36,922 nucleotides of DNA, from IMG/VR virus record IMGVR_UViG_3300006810_000146, positions 1 to 36,922 of that record. The stretch is one strand, 5' to 3'. Every line of letters begins with the position of its first letter. Position 1 is the first letter of the stretch. The translations under genes and the position numbers were made by a program. Positions 1-7,635 of the stretch are shown one piece after another. Below the pieces are notes generated by a model. That model had not been told where the DNA came from. It was given only the letters and a program-made list of their open reading frames with translations, and did not search any database. This DNA comes from a virus.

Positions 1-2
1 AT

Positions 3-293
3 GTGGAGATGGACCTGACGATCGCGGTCGAACTGGCCGGCGTTCTCGTCGGTGAGCCGGAAGCGAACGTCGTCATCGGCTGGTCCAACGGCGATCTCGA
101 CATCGTGGAATACGCGATCGATGGCGTCCGTGTGGATGCCTATCGCTGGAACGCGGCGAGCAAGGCCGAGCGCGCCGAGCATCCCGACATCGCGGTTTTC
201 GTGGCGTCCTGCGAGCGCGCCTTTGATGCCGCTGCCCGGCGGGATGCTGCCGACCGCATGGCCGAGGCCGCGTCCGAACGCGCCGCCGCCTGA
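3..293 (+). CDS. Small phage protein of unknown function, possibly 5'-truncated
   Basis: The frame is open from the first bases of the window, so the true 5' end cannot be fixed; GTG at 3 and ATG at 9 are the candidates inside the window. The product of about 95 residues has a hydrophobic, acidic N-terminal half and a C-terminal tail rich in Ala, Glu and Arg that looks helical. I recognise no domain. It is the first of a run of small plus-strand genes, which is typical of a phage early region. Confidence 0.6.
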   Translation: MEMDLTIAVELAGVLVGEPEANVVIGWSNGDLDIVEYAIDGVRVDAYRWNAASKAERAEHPDIAVFVASCERAFDAAARRDAADRMAEAASERAAA

Positions 294-338
294 TCAATCA
301 CCCCGCCAATCGAAACGCACCGAACCCGGAGCCAACAG

Positions 339-599
339 ATGACCGAAGCCCACCCGTCCGTACCTTGGCAGCCAATCAGCACGGCGCCGCGAGGAAAGCC
401 CGTCGTCGTCTGGGACGCAGGTGATGTCTCAGTCGCAGTTCACCAGCCCAGCACCGGAAAATGGTGCGGCCTCGTGGACGGCGGGCTTGTCGGAATGCCG
501 ACAGCCCGAGGCGTCGAGTTCTTCGAGGTCTTCAAGCCTACGCACTGGATGCCGATCCCACTCGGCCCGAACGGCGAAACGCCTTCGTCCGCCGCCTAA
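339..599 (+). CDS. DUF551-like small phage protein
   Basis: The 86-residue product starts with a WQPISTAPRG stretch, continues with VVVWDAG and ends its core with PTHWMPIP. A leading W-x-P-I-S-T-x-P and a closing H-W-M-P-x-P are the hallmarks I know from DUF551 proteins, which are common in tailed phage early regions and have no established function. GGAG lies at a normal distance before the ATG. The gene belongs to the early small-gene cluster, with a 45-nt gap after the gene before it. Confidence 0.75.
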   Translation: MTEAHPSVPWQPISTAPRGKPVVVWDAGDVSVAVHQPSTGKWCGLVDGGLVGMPTARGVEFFEVFKPTHWMPIPLGPNGETPSSAA

Positions 600-656
600 C
601 CCCTCGGGGCCAAGTGCCCCGCCCCTCCCCATCGAACGCCACACGGAGAGACGAAG

Positions 657-830
657 ATGAACGACCAGCAGATGATTGTCGAAGCGCTCACCGCTCTCTG
701 GCTGGCGTGGCTTTCCACCACCCTGAGCGGCACGCGGTGGCTCCTGTTGACGGTCAAGACGACCACGCTGGCCATCGCCGCGCTGAACGGCTTCCACGCC
801 TACGCCCGGTTCATGGGCTGGCCGGTCTGA
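657..830 (+). CDS. Small hydrophobic phage protein (57 aa)
   Basis: This short frame begins ATGAACGACCAGCAG after a GGAGAG ribosome-binding site and runs 57 codons to TGA. The middle is hydrophobic and rich in Trp and Leu (LTALWLAWLS, then RWLLL and LAIAALNG), so one or two short membrane segments are possible. Direction, spacing and ribosome-binding site match its neighbours, which supports a real gene. No family is recognised. Confidence 0.6.
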   Translation: MNDQQMIVEALTALWLAWLSTTLSGTRWLLLTVKTTTLAIAALNGFHAYARFMGWPV

Positions 831-935
831 CCCCCTCGGGGCGCGAATTCCCCGTCCCTTTCAAATTATCGCGCTCGCCTCGCACGCGAAAATTCGAGGC
901 CCAGCAGCCAAGCGCTGCCAACCGGAGGACAGAGC

Positions 936-1217
936 ATGACGACGGAAGCGAAGCACACGCAAGGGCCTTGGATTGCTATCAAGGCACCGCACGGTCCGAT
1001 CGATATCTTCGACGCGAATGACCGTGACGTGGTGACGGTCTACGGCGGAGGTGTCCCCGAGGATCGCGAGGCCAACGCCCGCCTAATCGCAGCCGCACCT
1101 GATCTGCTGGAAGTCGTGGAGGCGTTCGAAGCTTTCTACCCCAGCGGCATCAATCCCGACCTCGACAAGGCTTCGAACAAGGCCCGCGCCGCTCTCGTCA
1201 AGGCACGCGGCCAATGA
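936..1217 (+). CDS. Conserved phage protein with ANARLIAAAPDLLE motif
   Basis: The 93-residue product opens with HTQGPW and carries ANARLIAAAPDLLEVVEAFE in the middle. Both stretches are typical of a widespread family of short phage early proteins of unknown function. A GGAGG sequence precedes the ATG. The stop overlaps the start of the next gene (ATGA), which suggests translational coupling. The only oddity is the dense packing of this operon. Confidence 0.75.
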   Translation: MTTEAKHTQGPWIAIKAPHGPIDIFDANDRDVVTVYGGGVPEDREANARLIAAAPDLLEVVEAFEAFYPSGINPDLDKASNKARAALVKARGQ

Positions 1218-1369
1218 CCTCCCGCACGCAATTCACCGCCTACACCGCCACCGCCCTTGTCGGCTTTGCGCTGATCTTCGGCTCCCTCTCCAGCCTTGAC
1301 GCGCGTCTCGCACAGGAGGCGGTCGAGCGGCAGGAGGCAGGCTACTCCATTCGAGGAATTGACCGATGA
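1214..1369 (+). CDS. Small single-pass membrane or exported protein (51 aa)
   Basis: The ATG overlaps the previous stop and the TGA at 1367-1369 overlaps the next start, so the frame fits the operon exactly. Residues 8-30 form one hydrophobic segment (TAYTATALVGFALIFGSLSS), followed by a charged Gln/Glu-rich tail. It could be an inner-membrane protein or an uncleaved signal anchor. No family is recognised. Support comes from position and coupling, not similarity. Confidence 0.55.
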   Translation: MTSRTQFTAYTATALVGFALIFGSLSSLDARLAQEAVERQEAGYSIRGIDR

Positions 1370-1632
1370 GCATGAAACGCTGGATCGCCCGTAGGCTTGC
1401 GCCCGAAGAATTTCTGACGGCCGAGCGCTACCGGAAGCTTCGCGGCGACATCGCGGATGACCGCTGGTGGCTTGCCAGCGACTTTCCAGAGATCGCTGCC
1501 TTCTGCGAGCGGCTTCTAGCGAATGACGTGAACCACTGGCGAGGTCTGGACGACGAGTATCTGTCGTCCCCTTGGCGATCCGAAATATCGGCATTCCGCG
1601 AGCAGCTACGTGCCGCCAAGGCCCGCTCCTAA
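1366..1632 (+). CDS. Hypothetical phage early protein (88 aa)
   Basis: The start overlaps the preceding stop by ATGA and the stop overlaps the next start by TAATG. The protein is charged and rich in Arg, Trp and Glu, with no membrane segment or metal-binding cysteine pair. Predicted secondary structure by eye is mostly helical. I do not recognise the family. Confidence 0.6.
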   Translation: MSMKRWIARRLAPEEFLTAERYRKLRGDIADDRWWLASDFPEIAAFCERLLANDVNHWRGLDDEYLSSPWRSEISAFREQLRAAKARS

Positions 1633-1760
1633 TGCGCCGCCTCCTCCTGATCCTCCTCGACCGTGACGGCTTCGTCCTGGCGATGGAGCGCGAACACCAG
1701 AAGGCCGTCGCACTCGCGAACGAACTGCGCCGGCAACTCGCCAGCCAAGGAGCGAACTGA
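1632..1760 (+). CDS. Small protein with N-terminal hydrophobic helix (42 aa)
   Basis: I chose ATG 1632 because it overlaps the previous TAA; longer in-frame versions would run deep into the upstream gene. The product begins MRRLLLILLDRDGFVLAMER and continues as an amphipathic, Lys/Arg/Glu/Gln-rich helix. This pattern fits a small membrane-anchored peptide. The stop overlaps the next ATG. Function unknown. Confidence 0.5.
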   Translation: MRRLLLILLDRDGFVLAMEREHQKAVALANELRRQLASQGAN

Positions 1761-2074
1761 TGGACCTGCAAGCCGAGCTTGAGAAGGCCGAAGCCGAGGC
1801 GGCTCGCATCCGCCGCGCAATCGCTGCCGGCCCCTGCCAAGAGTACGGCCACGACTGGAAATCCATTGGCGGCTGCAATGCCGGGTGCGGCTACGAATTC
1901 TGCTGCTGCTCTGTGCCGGTCAGCGTCTGCACGAAGTGCGGCGACTGCGATTACGGCGAGACACCCGAGGCCGACCAGATCCGCGCGGACTGCGAGGAAC
2001 GGTCTGAATTCGAGGCAGCGGCCGATGAGGCCAAGCGCCGGCAACTCGCCAGCATCCGATCAATCGAGCACTGA
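1760..2074 (+). CDS. Cysteine-rich putative zinc-binding protein
   Basis: The 104-residue protein starts with a helical Glu/Ala-rich segment, then holds nine cysteines between about residues 26 and 66, including CGYEFCCC and CTKCGDC, plus a His near the first. The spacing suggests one or two zinc sites. The C terminus is again helical and charged. It probably binds metal and perhaps nucleic acid or protein, but this is inference from the cysteines alone. The start overlaps the previous stop. Confidence 0.6.
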   Translation: MDLQAELEKAEAEAARIRRAIAAGPCQEYGHDWKSIGGCNAGCGYEFCCCSVPVSVCTKCGDCDYGETPEADQIRADCEERSEFEAAADEAKRRQLASIRSIEH

Positions 2075-2084
2075 GGACAAGACG

Positions 2085-2630
2085 ATGACAGACGCGAAGA
2101 CGAAGGAACGGACAGCCGCCGAGATAGTCGCCGCTGGTGTGAAGGAATACGACCTTCGCGCCGCTCTGGAACGCGAAGACGAGCGCGCAGGACGGCATAA
2201 CGCCGTGCGCGGGTTGATGGTCCGCTTGGGCGTCTATCCAGAGTTCTGCGAAGCCGTCGAATCCCCCCAGCCCGCCGCATCCGACGTGCCCCATGACGTG
2301 GTGCGGGCGCTGATCTTCCGCTTGGAATGTCTCGACGAAGAGACGCAGGAGGAGGAAGCGCAGGAATGCGCCCGCGAAGCCATCAAGGTTCTGCGCGCCC
2401 TCGCCACCCCCGCCCCATCCACCTCGACAGAGGAAGCGCTGAGGGACACCGACCGCCTCAACTGGCTGATCGAGACCGGCGCGCACCTGTCGTGGACGAA
2501 AGACAGCGAGATGTGTCGCGTCTGGTTCCCCGAACAGTGGGACGGCAGCGAGGCCCGCGCCGCGACGGAAGACCAATACGCAGACCCCCGGCAGGCCATC
2601 GACGCCGCCCTTTCCGCCCTATCCCGCTGA
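2085..2630 (+). CDS. Hypothetical phage protein (181 aa)
   Basis: I start it at ATG 2085, just after a GAGG ribosome-binding site; in-frame upstream starts would lie inside the previous gene. The N-terminal half is charged and helical. The C-terminal part contains DTDRLNWLIETG, MCRVWFP and DPRQAIDAAL, a layout I know from short phage early proteins of unknown role. No catalytic motif is visible. Confidence 0.65.
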   Translation: MTDAKTKERTAAEIVAAGVKEYDLRAALEREDERAGRHNAVRGLMVRLGVYPEFCEAVESPQPAASDVPHDVVRALIFRLECLDEETQEEEAQECAREAIKVLRALATPAPSTSTEEALRDTDRLNWLIETGAHLSWTKDSEMCRVWFPEQWDGSEARAATEDQYADPRQAIDAALSALSR

Positions 2631-2653
2631 ACGCCAGAGGAAGGAACCCGACC

Positions 2654-2998
2654 ATGGCACATGACCCGCGTAAAGCCCTCGATACCGCGTTCGTCGACAT
2701 GATCCAGGCTCTCCAGTTCGCCCATGCCGACAGCAAGCAGGCGATCTTCCTGAACGACCTGTCGCACGCCGAGCAGCACGCCAACCAGCGCGTCATTGCG
2801 CCGATGACGGCGGATCTGGTCCAGAGCTTCGGCAAGCTCGTCAAGGCGCTGTCTGAGGCCGGCTGCGACGACTTCGTGAGCCTTCTCGACATCATCCACC
2901 CGCTGACGGACGGCATATCTGACGCCCGCGATGGCCTGTGGCGCGAGGCGGAAGACGCAGCCCTGTCCGAGATGCGCGAACGGAGGGCAGCAGCATGA
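2654..2998 (+). CDS. Hypothetical helical phage protein (114 aa)
   Basis: ATG 2654 follows AGGAAGGA. The protein is predicted helical and acidic, with no cysteine cluster, signal peptide or membrane segment. Its stop overlaps the next ATG. It might be a small accessory factor for the downstream recombination genes, but nothing in the sequence shows that. Confidence 0.6.
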   Translation: MAHDPRKALDTAFVDMIQALQFAHADSKQAIFLNDLSHAEQHANQRVIAPMTADLVQSFGKLVKALSEAGCDDFVSLLDIIHPLTDGISDARDGLWREAEDAALSEMRERRAAA

Positions 2999-3288
2999 AG
3001 TTCGCGGGCCAGATGACGAATGCCGAACTAGCCGCCGCGCTGAACGAGACGGCGACGAACATGCACACGATCATGCAGACGGAGAAGACCCTCCTCCGCG
3101 AAGCCGCCTCTCGCCTCCAGGCACCGGCAGTAGCCGACATCGGAATGGCCGAGATCGAAACCGTCGCACGGTCTGACGCGAAGTGCGATGGCCGAGACTT
3201 CGACGGCTTGGGCCGCGCTGACAAGGAACGCTACCGATCCCGTGCTTGGGCTGGGCTTCGCGCTCTCCGCACTGGAGGCTCCGAATGA
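2995..3288 (+). CDS. Hypothetical phage protein upstream of the exonuclease (97 aa)
   Basis: ATG 2995 overlaps the previous stop (ATGA) and was preferred over upstream in-frame codons inside the earlier gene. The N-terminal two thirds look like a long amphipathic helix (MTNAELAAALNETATNMHTI), followed by a basic end. Its stop overlaps the exonuclease start, so the two are probably translationally coupled. Family not recognised. Confidence 0.6.
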   Translation: MKFAGQMTNAELAAALNETATNMHTIMQTEKTLLREAASRLQAPAVADIGMAEIETVARSDAKCDGRDFDGLGRADKERYRSRAWAGLRALRTGGSE

Positions 3289-4238
3289 GCGCCGAGGACA
3301 TCAGCCTCGCCCGCCAGGCGATCGAGCCCGGCATCTATTTTTCGCTTTCCGATACCGAGTATCATGCCGACGGCGCGCTCGGCTCCACGAACATGAAGCA
3401 GTTGCTGCAGTCGGCTCCTGACTTCTGGTGGCAGTCGCCAATGAACCCGGCCCGCGAGCCGGAGAAGGAAACGCCGGCCAAGGTCTTCGGCCGCGCCGTC
3501 CATAAGGCTGTGCTCGAGGGCGCCGATGCATTCCGCGCGATCTACGCGCCGACGGACCATCCGGGCAACGTGAAGGCTGGCAAGGACGAGGTTGCGGCCA
3601 TCCGCGAGGCCGGAATGATCCCGCTGAAGCGCGACGACTTCAACCGCATCCTCGCGGCCTCGGCATTCATCGGCGCCAACCGCCACCTGTCCAACGCCTT
3701 CAAGAACGGCATGCCGGAAGTCTCGGTCTTCTGGGACTGCAACGGCGTGATGATGAAGGCGCGCTTCGACTATCTGAAGCTGAACGCGATCTCGGACCTG
3801 AAGTCGATCCGTAACCGGATGGGCAAGGAATTCACCCGGGCCTGCCGGGACGCCATCGCCAGCTACGAATACATCCTGTCGGCCGAGCATTATATGGAAG
3901 GCCGGCGCCAGATGGCGAAGCTGATCGCCGACGGCGCGGTCTATGGCGACCACGATGCCGAGCGTCTGGCGCGCGTTGCCGCCAACGAGGTCTTCGCCTT
4001 CGTGCTGGTCTTCTGGCAGGCCGAGCAGTCGCCGATCGCGCACGGCTTCAAGCTCTCTCCCGGCAATCCGATGCTCGGCTATGGCCGTCACTGGATCGAG
4101 AAGGCCGTCGATACCTATCGGCGCTTCATGGCCGAGTTCGGCCCCGACACCGCCTGGGTGCTCCAGGAACCCCTTGAAGAACTGGACGAGTCCGAAATGG
4201 CGGGCTGGTGGCAGCACAAACAGACCACAGGAGCTTGA
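3285..4238 (+). CDS. RecE-like PD-(D/E)XK exonuclease
   Basis: The 317-residue product matches the nuclease core of phage RecE/exonuclease VIII-type enzymes (DUF3799-like). These degrade the 5' strand of duplex DNA to give 3' single strands for annealing. Residues seen: H73 in FGRAVHKAVLEG, E145, D162 in ARFDYL, and D171-L-K173, which form the PD-(D/E)XK metal site, then a YEYILSAEHY helix near 194-203. I chose ATG 3285 because it overlaps the previous stop; a start at 3246 would lack this coupling. The next gene encodes a likely annealing partner, as in RecE/RecT pairs. Confidence 0.85.
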   Translation: MSAEDISLARQAIEPGIYFSLSDTEYHADGALGSTNMKQLLQSAPDFWWQSPMNPAREPEKETPAKVFGRAVHKAVLEGADAFRAIYAPTDHPGNVKAGKDEVAAIREAGMIPLKRDDFNRILAASAFIGANRHLSNAFKNGMPEVSVFWDCNGVMMKARFDYLKLNAISDLKSIRNRMGKEFTRACRDAIASYEYILSAEHYMEGRRQMAKLIADGAVYGDHDAERLARVAANEVFAFVLVFWQAEQSPIAHGFKLSPGNPMLGYGRHWIEKAVDTYRRFMAEFGPDTAWVLQEPLEELDESEMAGWWQHKQTTGA

Positions 4239-4243
4239 GGACC

Positions 4244-5554
4244 ATGAACGAGATCGTGACCATCGACGGCGAACTGATCGAGCCGACAACCAGTATGGCG
4301 GTGCAGCTGCAGAAGGGAGAGATCGATCAGATGATCTCGACTGCGAAGGCCTATCCGCGGTCCCTGCAGCGCGTGAAGCAGTCCATCCTGTCCATGGCGA
4401 CCCTCGACGAGGAAAGCGCCGAGGAATGCATGTATGCCCTTCCCCGTGGCGGCAAGCCGATCAAGGGGCCGTCGATCCGCTTTGCCGAGATCCTGAAGCA
4501 GTCCTACGGCAACTGCCGGGCCGCCGCCCGCGTCGTGCATGTCGACAAAACCGAAGGGTATGTCGAGGCCGAAGGCGTCTTCCACGATCTGGAGACTAAC
4601 TCCGCATCGACCTCCCGCGTGCGGCGTCGGATCCTCGACCGGCAGGGCAAGGTCTTCAAGGACGACATGATCATCGTCACCGGCAACGCCGCGTGCTCGA
4701 TTGCCATGCGCAACGCTATCCTGAACGGCGTGCCTAAGCCGCTCTGGCGGAAGGCCTATGACACCGTGCAGGCGACGATCGCTGGCGATGTCACCACCCT
4801 GGTCGAGACCCGCGAGAAGGCGATCAAGGCCATGGCGGCATTCGGCGTGAAGCCGGAGCGCGTGTTCGAAGCCTTGGGCGTAGCTGGCGAGGAAGAGATC
4901 GGCGTCGACCACATCGTGACGCTGCGCGGCATGCACTCGGCGCTGAAGAACGGTGAGGCGACCGTCGAGGAAATGTTCGTCGGCACTGCGAAGCCGAAAT
5001 CCGATCACCAGAAGGTGGAAGACCCGTTGGCGGACGATCCCGCACCGAAGACGCCGAACGCCGCTCCTGATGCAGCCACGGTCGAGGAAACGGCATCGGC
5101 GGATGAGAGCGGCGAGGATGGTGCTGCGGCAGGCAGTGAGGAAGCATCCGAGGGAAGCAGCTACGTGCCGACGACCTATACGGACATGGGCACCGATGCT
5201 GACGCCGGCCAAGACCCAGAGACCGGCGAAGTCGACCCTGCCGACGAGCGCGAGGAGCCTACCGTCTCCGAAGCCGACCGGAAGCGGATCGCCTCCTACG
5301 CCCGCGATCTGTTCACGATCGTCTCGTCCGGTGATGACCAAGGCATTCGGAAGGACCGGCTCGGCAAGTCGCACCAGCGCTGGAAGACGGACATCGAGAA
5401 GATGCCCGAGGAAGCGCAGGAGATGGCGAAGCGGGTGTTCGGATCGGCGCAGGCGATCAATCGCGGGGATACCAGCGTCGAGAGCGCGGCCAGCTTCTAT
5501 GCCGACATGCTCGCGCTGCCGCTGGATACCGTCATGCCGAAGGGAGGCGAGTGA
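4244..5554 (+). CDS. Probable single-strand DNA-annealing/recombination partner
   Basis: The 436-residue protein follows the exonuclease by five bases and starts at ATG 4244 after TTGAGG. Residues 1-250 form a conserved-looking core (LQRVKQSILSMATLDEESAE, GPSIRFAEILKQSYGN, GNAACSIAMRNAIL). A long acidic, Ala/Glu-rich linker spans about 255-345 and a small C-terminal domain follows. I know this core from proteobacterial phages beside RecE-like nucleases. Its position argues for an annealing or recombination mediator role, which I infer rather than see. The acidic linker could tether partners such as host SSB. Confidence 0.6.
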   Translation: MNEIVTIDGELIEPTTSMAVQLQKGEIDQMISTAKAYPRSLQRVKQSILSMATLDEESAEECMYALPRGGKPIKGPSIRFAEILKQSYGNCRAAARVVHVDKTEGYVEAEGVFHDLETNSASTSRVRRRILDRQGKVFKDDMIIVTGNAACSIAMRNAILNGVPKPLWRKAYDTVQATIAGDVTTLVETREKAIKAMAAFGVKPERVFEALGVAGEEEIGVDHIVTLRGMHSALKNGEATVEEMFVGTAKPKSDHQKVEDPLADDPAPKTPNAAPDAATVEETASADESGEDGAAAGSEEASEGSSYVPTTYTDMGTDADAGQDPETGEVDPADEREEPTVSEADRKRIASYARDLFTIVSSGDDQGIRKDRLGKSHQRWKTDIEKMPEEAQEMAKRVFGSAQAINRGDTSVESAASFYADMLALPLDTVMPKGGE

Positions 5555-5555
5555 T

Positions 5556-5759
5556 ATGGGCGAGCAAATCGACCTTGACGAGATCGACCACGCTGAATGG
5601 ATCGACTGCGGGCAGTGCGGTGGCGAAGGCGTCATTGAAGGCGACTGCACGTGCTGGGACGATACCTGCTGCTGCCTCGAACCGGAGCCGCCGGTCTGTG
5701 ACATCTGCAAGGGTGCCGGCGGATGGCGCGCTGCCGAGGGAGGCGAGGCCAATGGCTGA
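5556..5759 (+). CDS. Small double zinc-finger protein (67 aa)
   Basis: The frame starts two bases after the upstream stop behind AGGGAGG. It contains CGQCGGEG near residue 18 and CDICKGAGG near 50, the CxxCxGxG form seen in DnaJ-type zinc fingers, with CTCWDDTCCC between. The protein should fold around one or two zinc ions. Small DnaJ-finger-like proteins are common in phage early operons and have no assigned function. Confidence 0.65.
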   Translation: MGEQIDLDEIDHAEWIDCGQCGGEGVIEGDCTCWDDTCCCLEPEPPVCDICKGAGGWRAAEGGEANG

Positions 5760-5820
5760 CCGGCCGATCTTATTCAGCGGACCGATGGTGCGAGCGATCC
5801 TCGACGGGAGGGGGTGGTAA
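5752..5820 (+). pseudogene. 5' fragment of the gene at 6242-7009, cut off by an HNH gene
   Basis: This 22-codon frame reads MADRPILFSGPMVRAILDG and then stops. It matches the start of the downstream gene (MTERPILFSAPMIRAILSG) at 14 of 19 residues, and both begin at ATGs in the same operon. An HNH endonuclease gene starts at its stop codon. The simplest reading is that a mobile HNH gene arrived here and left a partial copy of its target on the left and a complete, diverged copy on the right. The fragment may be translated but cannot be a functional protein of that family. Confidence 0.7.
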
Positions 5821-6245
5821 TGGCCCGGCTCGTTCGAGAAAGAAACCCGGCATGGAAGGGCGGGCGTCGTCAGCGACGAGATGGGTATTGGCTCATATGG
5901 ACCGAGGCGGGGGAACGTTTGGAGCACCGCGTCGTCATGGCCTCTGTCCTGGGGCGTGAGCTTCGCGACGATGAGATCGTCCACCATCGCGACGGCGATA
6001 AGTCAAATAACGACCCGCGGAACCTTGAGATCATGTCTCAAGCCAAGCACGCGTCCATACACGCCCCGGAGTTGCTGGCCCGCAGAAACGGGCACCGTGG
6101 TCAGTTCAATCCGCGTGCAAAGCTCACCGAAGCCGATGTTGCCGTAATCCGATCCAATGACGCTTCGGGGCGCGCTCTCGCGGCAAGGTTCGGCGTCAAT
6201 CCGTCTACAATCCATCGCATCAGAAACGGGAGCGGCTGGCTATGA
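5820..6245 (+). CDS. HNH homing-type endonuclease with C-terminal HTH
   Basis: The 141-residue protein has an HNH core at about 35-81: EHRVVMASVLGREL, then HH55-56, the N63-N64 pair and H77/H81. This is the HNH_3 type found in phage free-standing homing endonucleases, which nick DNA at a target gene. Residues 97-141 (KLTEADVAVIR then ARFGVNPSTIHRIRNG) form a helix-turn-helix for DNA recognition. It starts by TAATG overlap with the fragment before it and ends overlapping the next gene, whose 5' end is duplicated on its left. Confidence 0.85.
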   Translation: MARLVRERNPAWKGGRRQRRDGYWLIWTEAGERLEHRVVMASVLGRELRDDEIVHHRDGDKSNNDPRNLEIMSQAKHASIHAPELLARRNGHRGQFNPRAKLTEADVAVIRSNDASGRALAARFGVNPSTIHRIRNGSGWL

Positions 6246-7009
6246 CCGAACGACCAATACTTTTCAGCGCTCCCATGATCAGGGCGATTTTATCTGGCTC
6301 AAAAAGCCAGACGCGACGGGTCTTGCAGAACCAACCAGCGGCAGACTGCGACATGACCAGCGCGGAATGGCGCTTCACGTCCGGCTACAAGACGACGAAG
6401 GCGGACCCGCCTTGGATGGAGGCCACCAAGCCGTGGCCGGCCAAAGGCGACGAGATCGGTCGGGAGATCGTCATCGCGCCGCGCCGCGTCCCCTGCCGGC
6501 CCGGTGACCGCCTTTACGTCCGCGAGGCATGGCGCACCGTCGATGTCCTTGATCACGTTGCCCCGTCGAAGCTCAAGGATGGCGAAGCGTTCCCGGTCGA
6601 TTACACGCCGATCCGCTACGAGGCAGATGGCGCCGAGGTGGACTATCACCCGCTGTCCGATCCGCGCTTCGGCAAGCTGCGCCCCGGCATGTTCATGCCG
6701 CGCTGGGCATCGCGCCTGACGCTGGCCGTCACCGAAGTCCGCGTGCAGCGGTTGCAGGAGATCACATGGGAAGACGCTGAGGCAGAGGGCGTCTGGTATT
6801 CCTCGCAGGAGTACCGCGAGCAAGTCTGCATCTGGCGAGATGCGCCATCCGCACTTCGCCGCTTGCGAGTGGAGCACTTCGCGAAGCTTTGGGACGGGCT
6901 CAACGCAGCGCGCGGCTACGGCTGGGACGCAAATCCGTGGGTCGCCGCGATCTGCTTCGAGACGCACCACGCTAACATCGACGCCATGCCGGCGCGGGAG
7001 GCTGCATAG
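6242..7009 (+). CDS. ASCH/PUA-like phage protein
   Basis: The 255-residue product carries the order ILFSAPMIRAILSGSKSQTRRV, PGDRLYVREAW, and MFMPRWASRLTLAVTEVRVQRLQEIT, followed by a HFAKLWDGLN segment. This combination marks a widespread phage family related to ASCH/PUA-fold proteins, which are thought to bind RNA or modified bases. Its biochemical role is not established. The full-length copy lies downstream of the HNH gene, and its first residues are duplicated upstream of that gene. The start overlaps the HNH stop. Confidence 0.7.
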   Translation: MTERPILFSAPMIRAILSGSKSQTRRVLQNQPAADCDMTSAEWRFTSGYKTTKADPPWMEATKPWPAKGDEIGREIVIAPRRVPCRPGDRLYVREAWRTVDVLDHVAPSKLKDGEAFPVDYTPIRYEADGAEVDYHPLSDPRFGKLRPGMFMPRWASRLTLAVTEVRVQRLQEITWEDAEAEGVWYSSQEYREQVCIWRDAPSALRRLRVEHFAKLWDGLNAARGYGWDANPWVAAICFETHHANIDAMPAREAA

Positions 7010-7396
7010 ATGGCCCGCCGCGAATTCACCAAGCCCGTCAAGCGCGAGGCCTTGAAGCGTTCGGGCCTGCGCTGCGAAGGCATCGGCCAGTGGTACGGCC
7101 ACCCTGCCGGCCACCGCTGCAATGCGGATCTCGGCAAGGGCGTGGAGTTCGATCACATCGACCTCGACGCGAACAGCCGGGACAACAGCCTGGCGAACTG
7201 CGCGGCTGTCTGCATTCCATGCCATCGGTTCAAGACGGCGAAGATCGATCAGCCCAAGGCAGCGAAGACGCTGCGCCAGCAGGACAAGGCGCTTGGCATC
7301 CGCAAGCGGCCAACGTTCCCCGGCGGGCGAAACAGCCGGTGGAAGCGCACCGTGTCTGGCGAGGTGATCGACCGCTTCACAGGAGAAGTCCGATGA
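7010..7396 (+). CDS. HNH endonuclease, zinc-stabilised type
   Basis: The 128-residue protein has C22, C37, C68 and C71 placed to hold a structural zinc, and the HNH motif runs from D48-H49 (EFDHIDLDANSRDNS) to H72 (CIPCHRFKT). The basic C-terminal tail probably contacts DNA. Phage HNH proteins of this class may assist DNA packaging or recombination, or act as selfish nucleases; the sequence does not say which. It starts directly after the previous stop and overlaps the next start. Confidence 0.8.
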   Translation: MARREFTKPVKREALKRSGLRCEGIGQWYGHPAGHRCNADLGKGVEFDHIDLDANSRDNSLANCAAVCIPCHRFKTAKIDQPKAAKTLRQQDKALGIRKRPTFPGGRNSRWKRTVSGEVIDRFTGEVR

Positions 7397-7635
7397 CCGG
7401 CCCCGAGATCGACCTCGTCACCCGGCTGCGCAATCTCGCGAACTGGATCCGGCTCATCGCCCGGACGGAGGATCGCAACACCTGTGACGATGCGGCGGCA
7501 CGCATTGCCGAACTGGAAACCGCGCTTCGCGAGATCGCGGAGAGCGACGACATCGACAACGCGCTCGATCCCGCACGCAACAAGCGCGTGGCGATCCAGG
7601 CGCTCGCGGGCAATAATGGGGGCGGTGATGCTTGA
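7393..7635 (+). CDS. Hypothetical helical phage protein (80 aa)
   Basis: ATG 7393 overlaps the HNH stop. The product is charged and helical, with LVTRLRNLANWIRLIA and DDAAARIAELETALREIA stretches. The second resembles the coiled-coil ends of small phage proteins that carry the AARIAELE motif. There is no catalytic signature. The stop lies inside the start of the excisionase-like gene. Confidence 0.6.
   Translation: MTGPEIDLVTRLRNLANWIRLIARTEDRNTCDDAAARIAELETALREIAESDDIDNALDPARNKRVAIQALAGNNGGGDA

Noticed and set aside
3231-5752. Long minus-strand frames opposite the exonuclease and annealing genes
   Set aside because: The plus-strand genes have recognisable motifs, ribosome-binding sites and overlapping starts and stops; the minus-strand frames have none of these.
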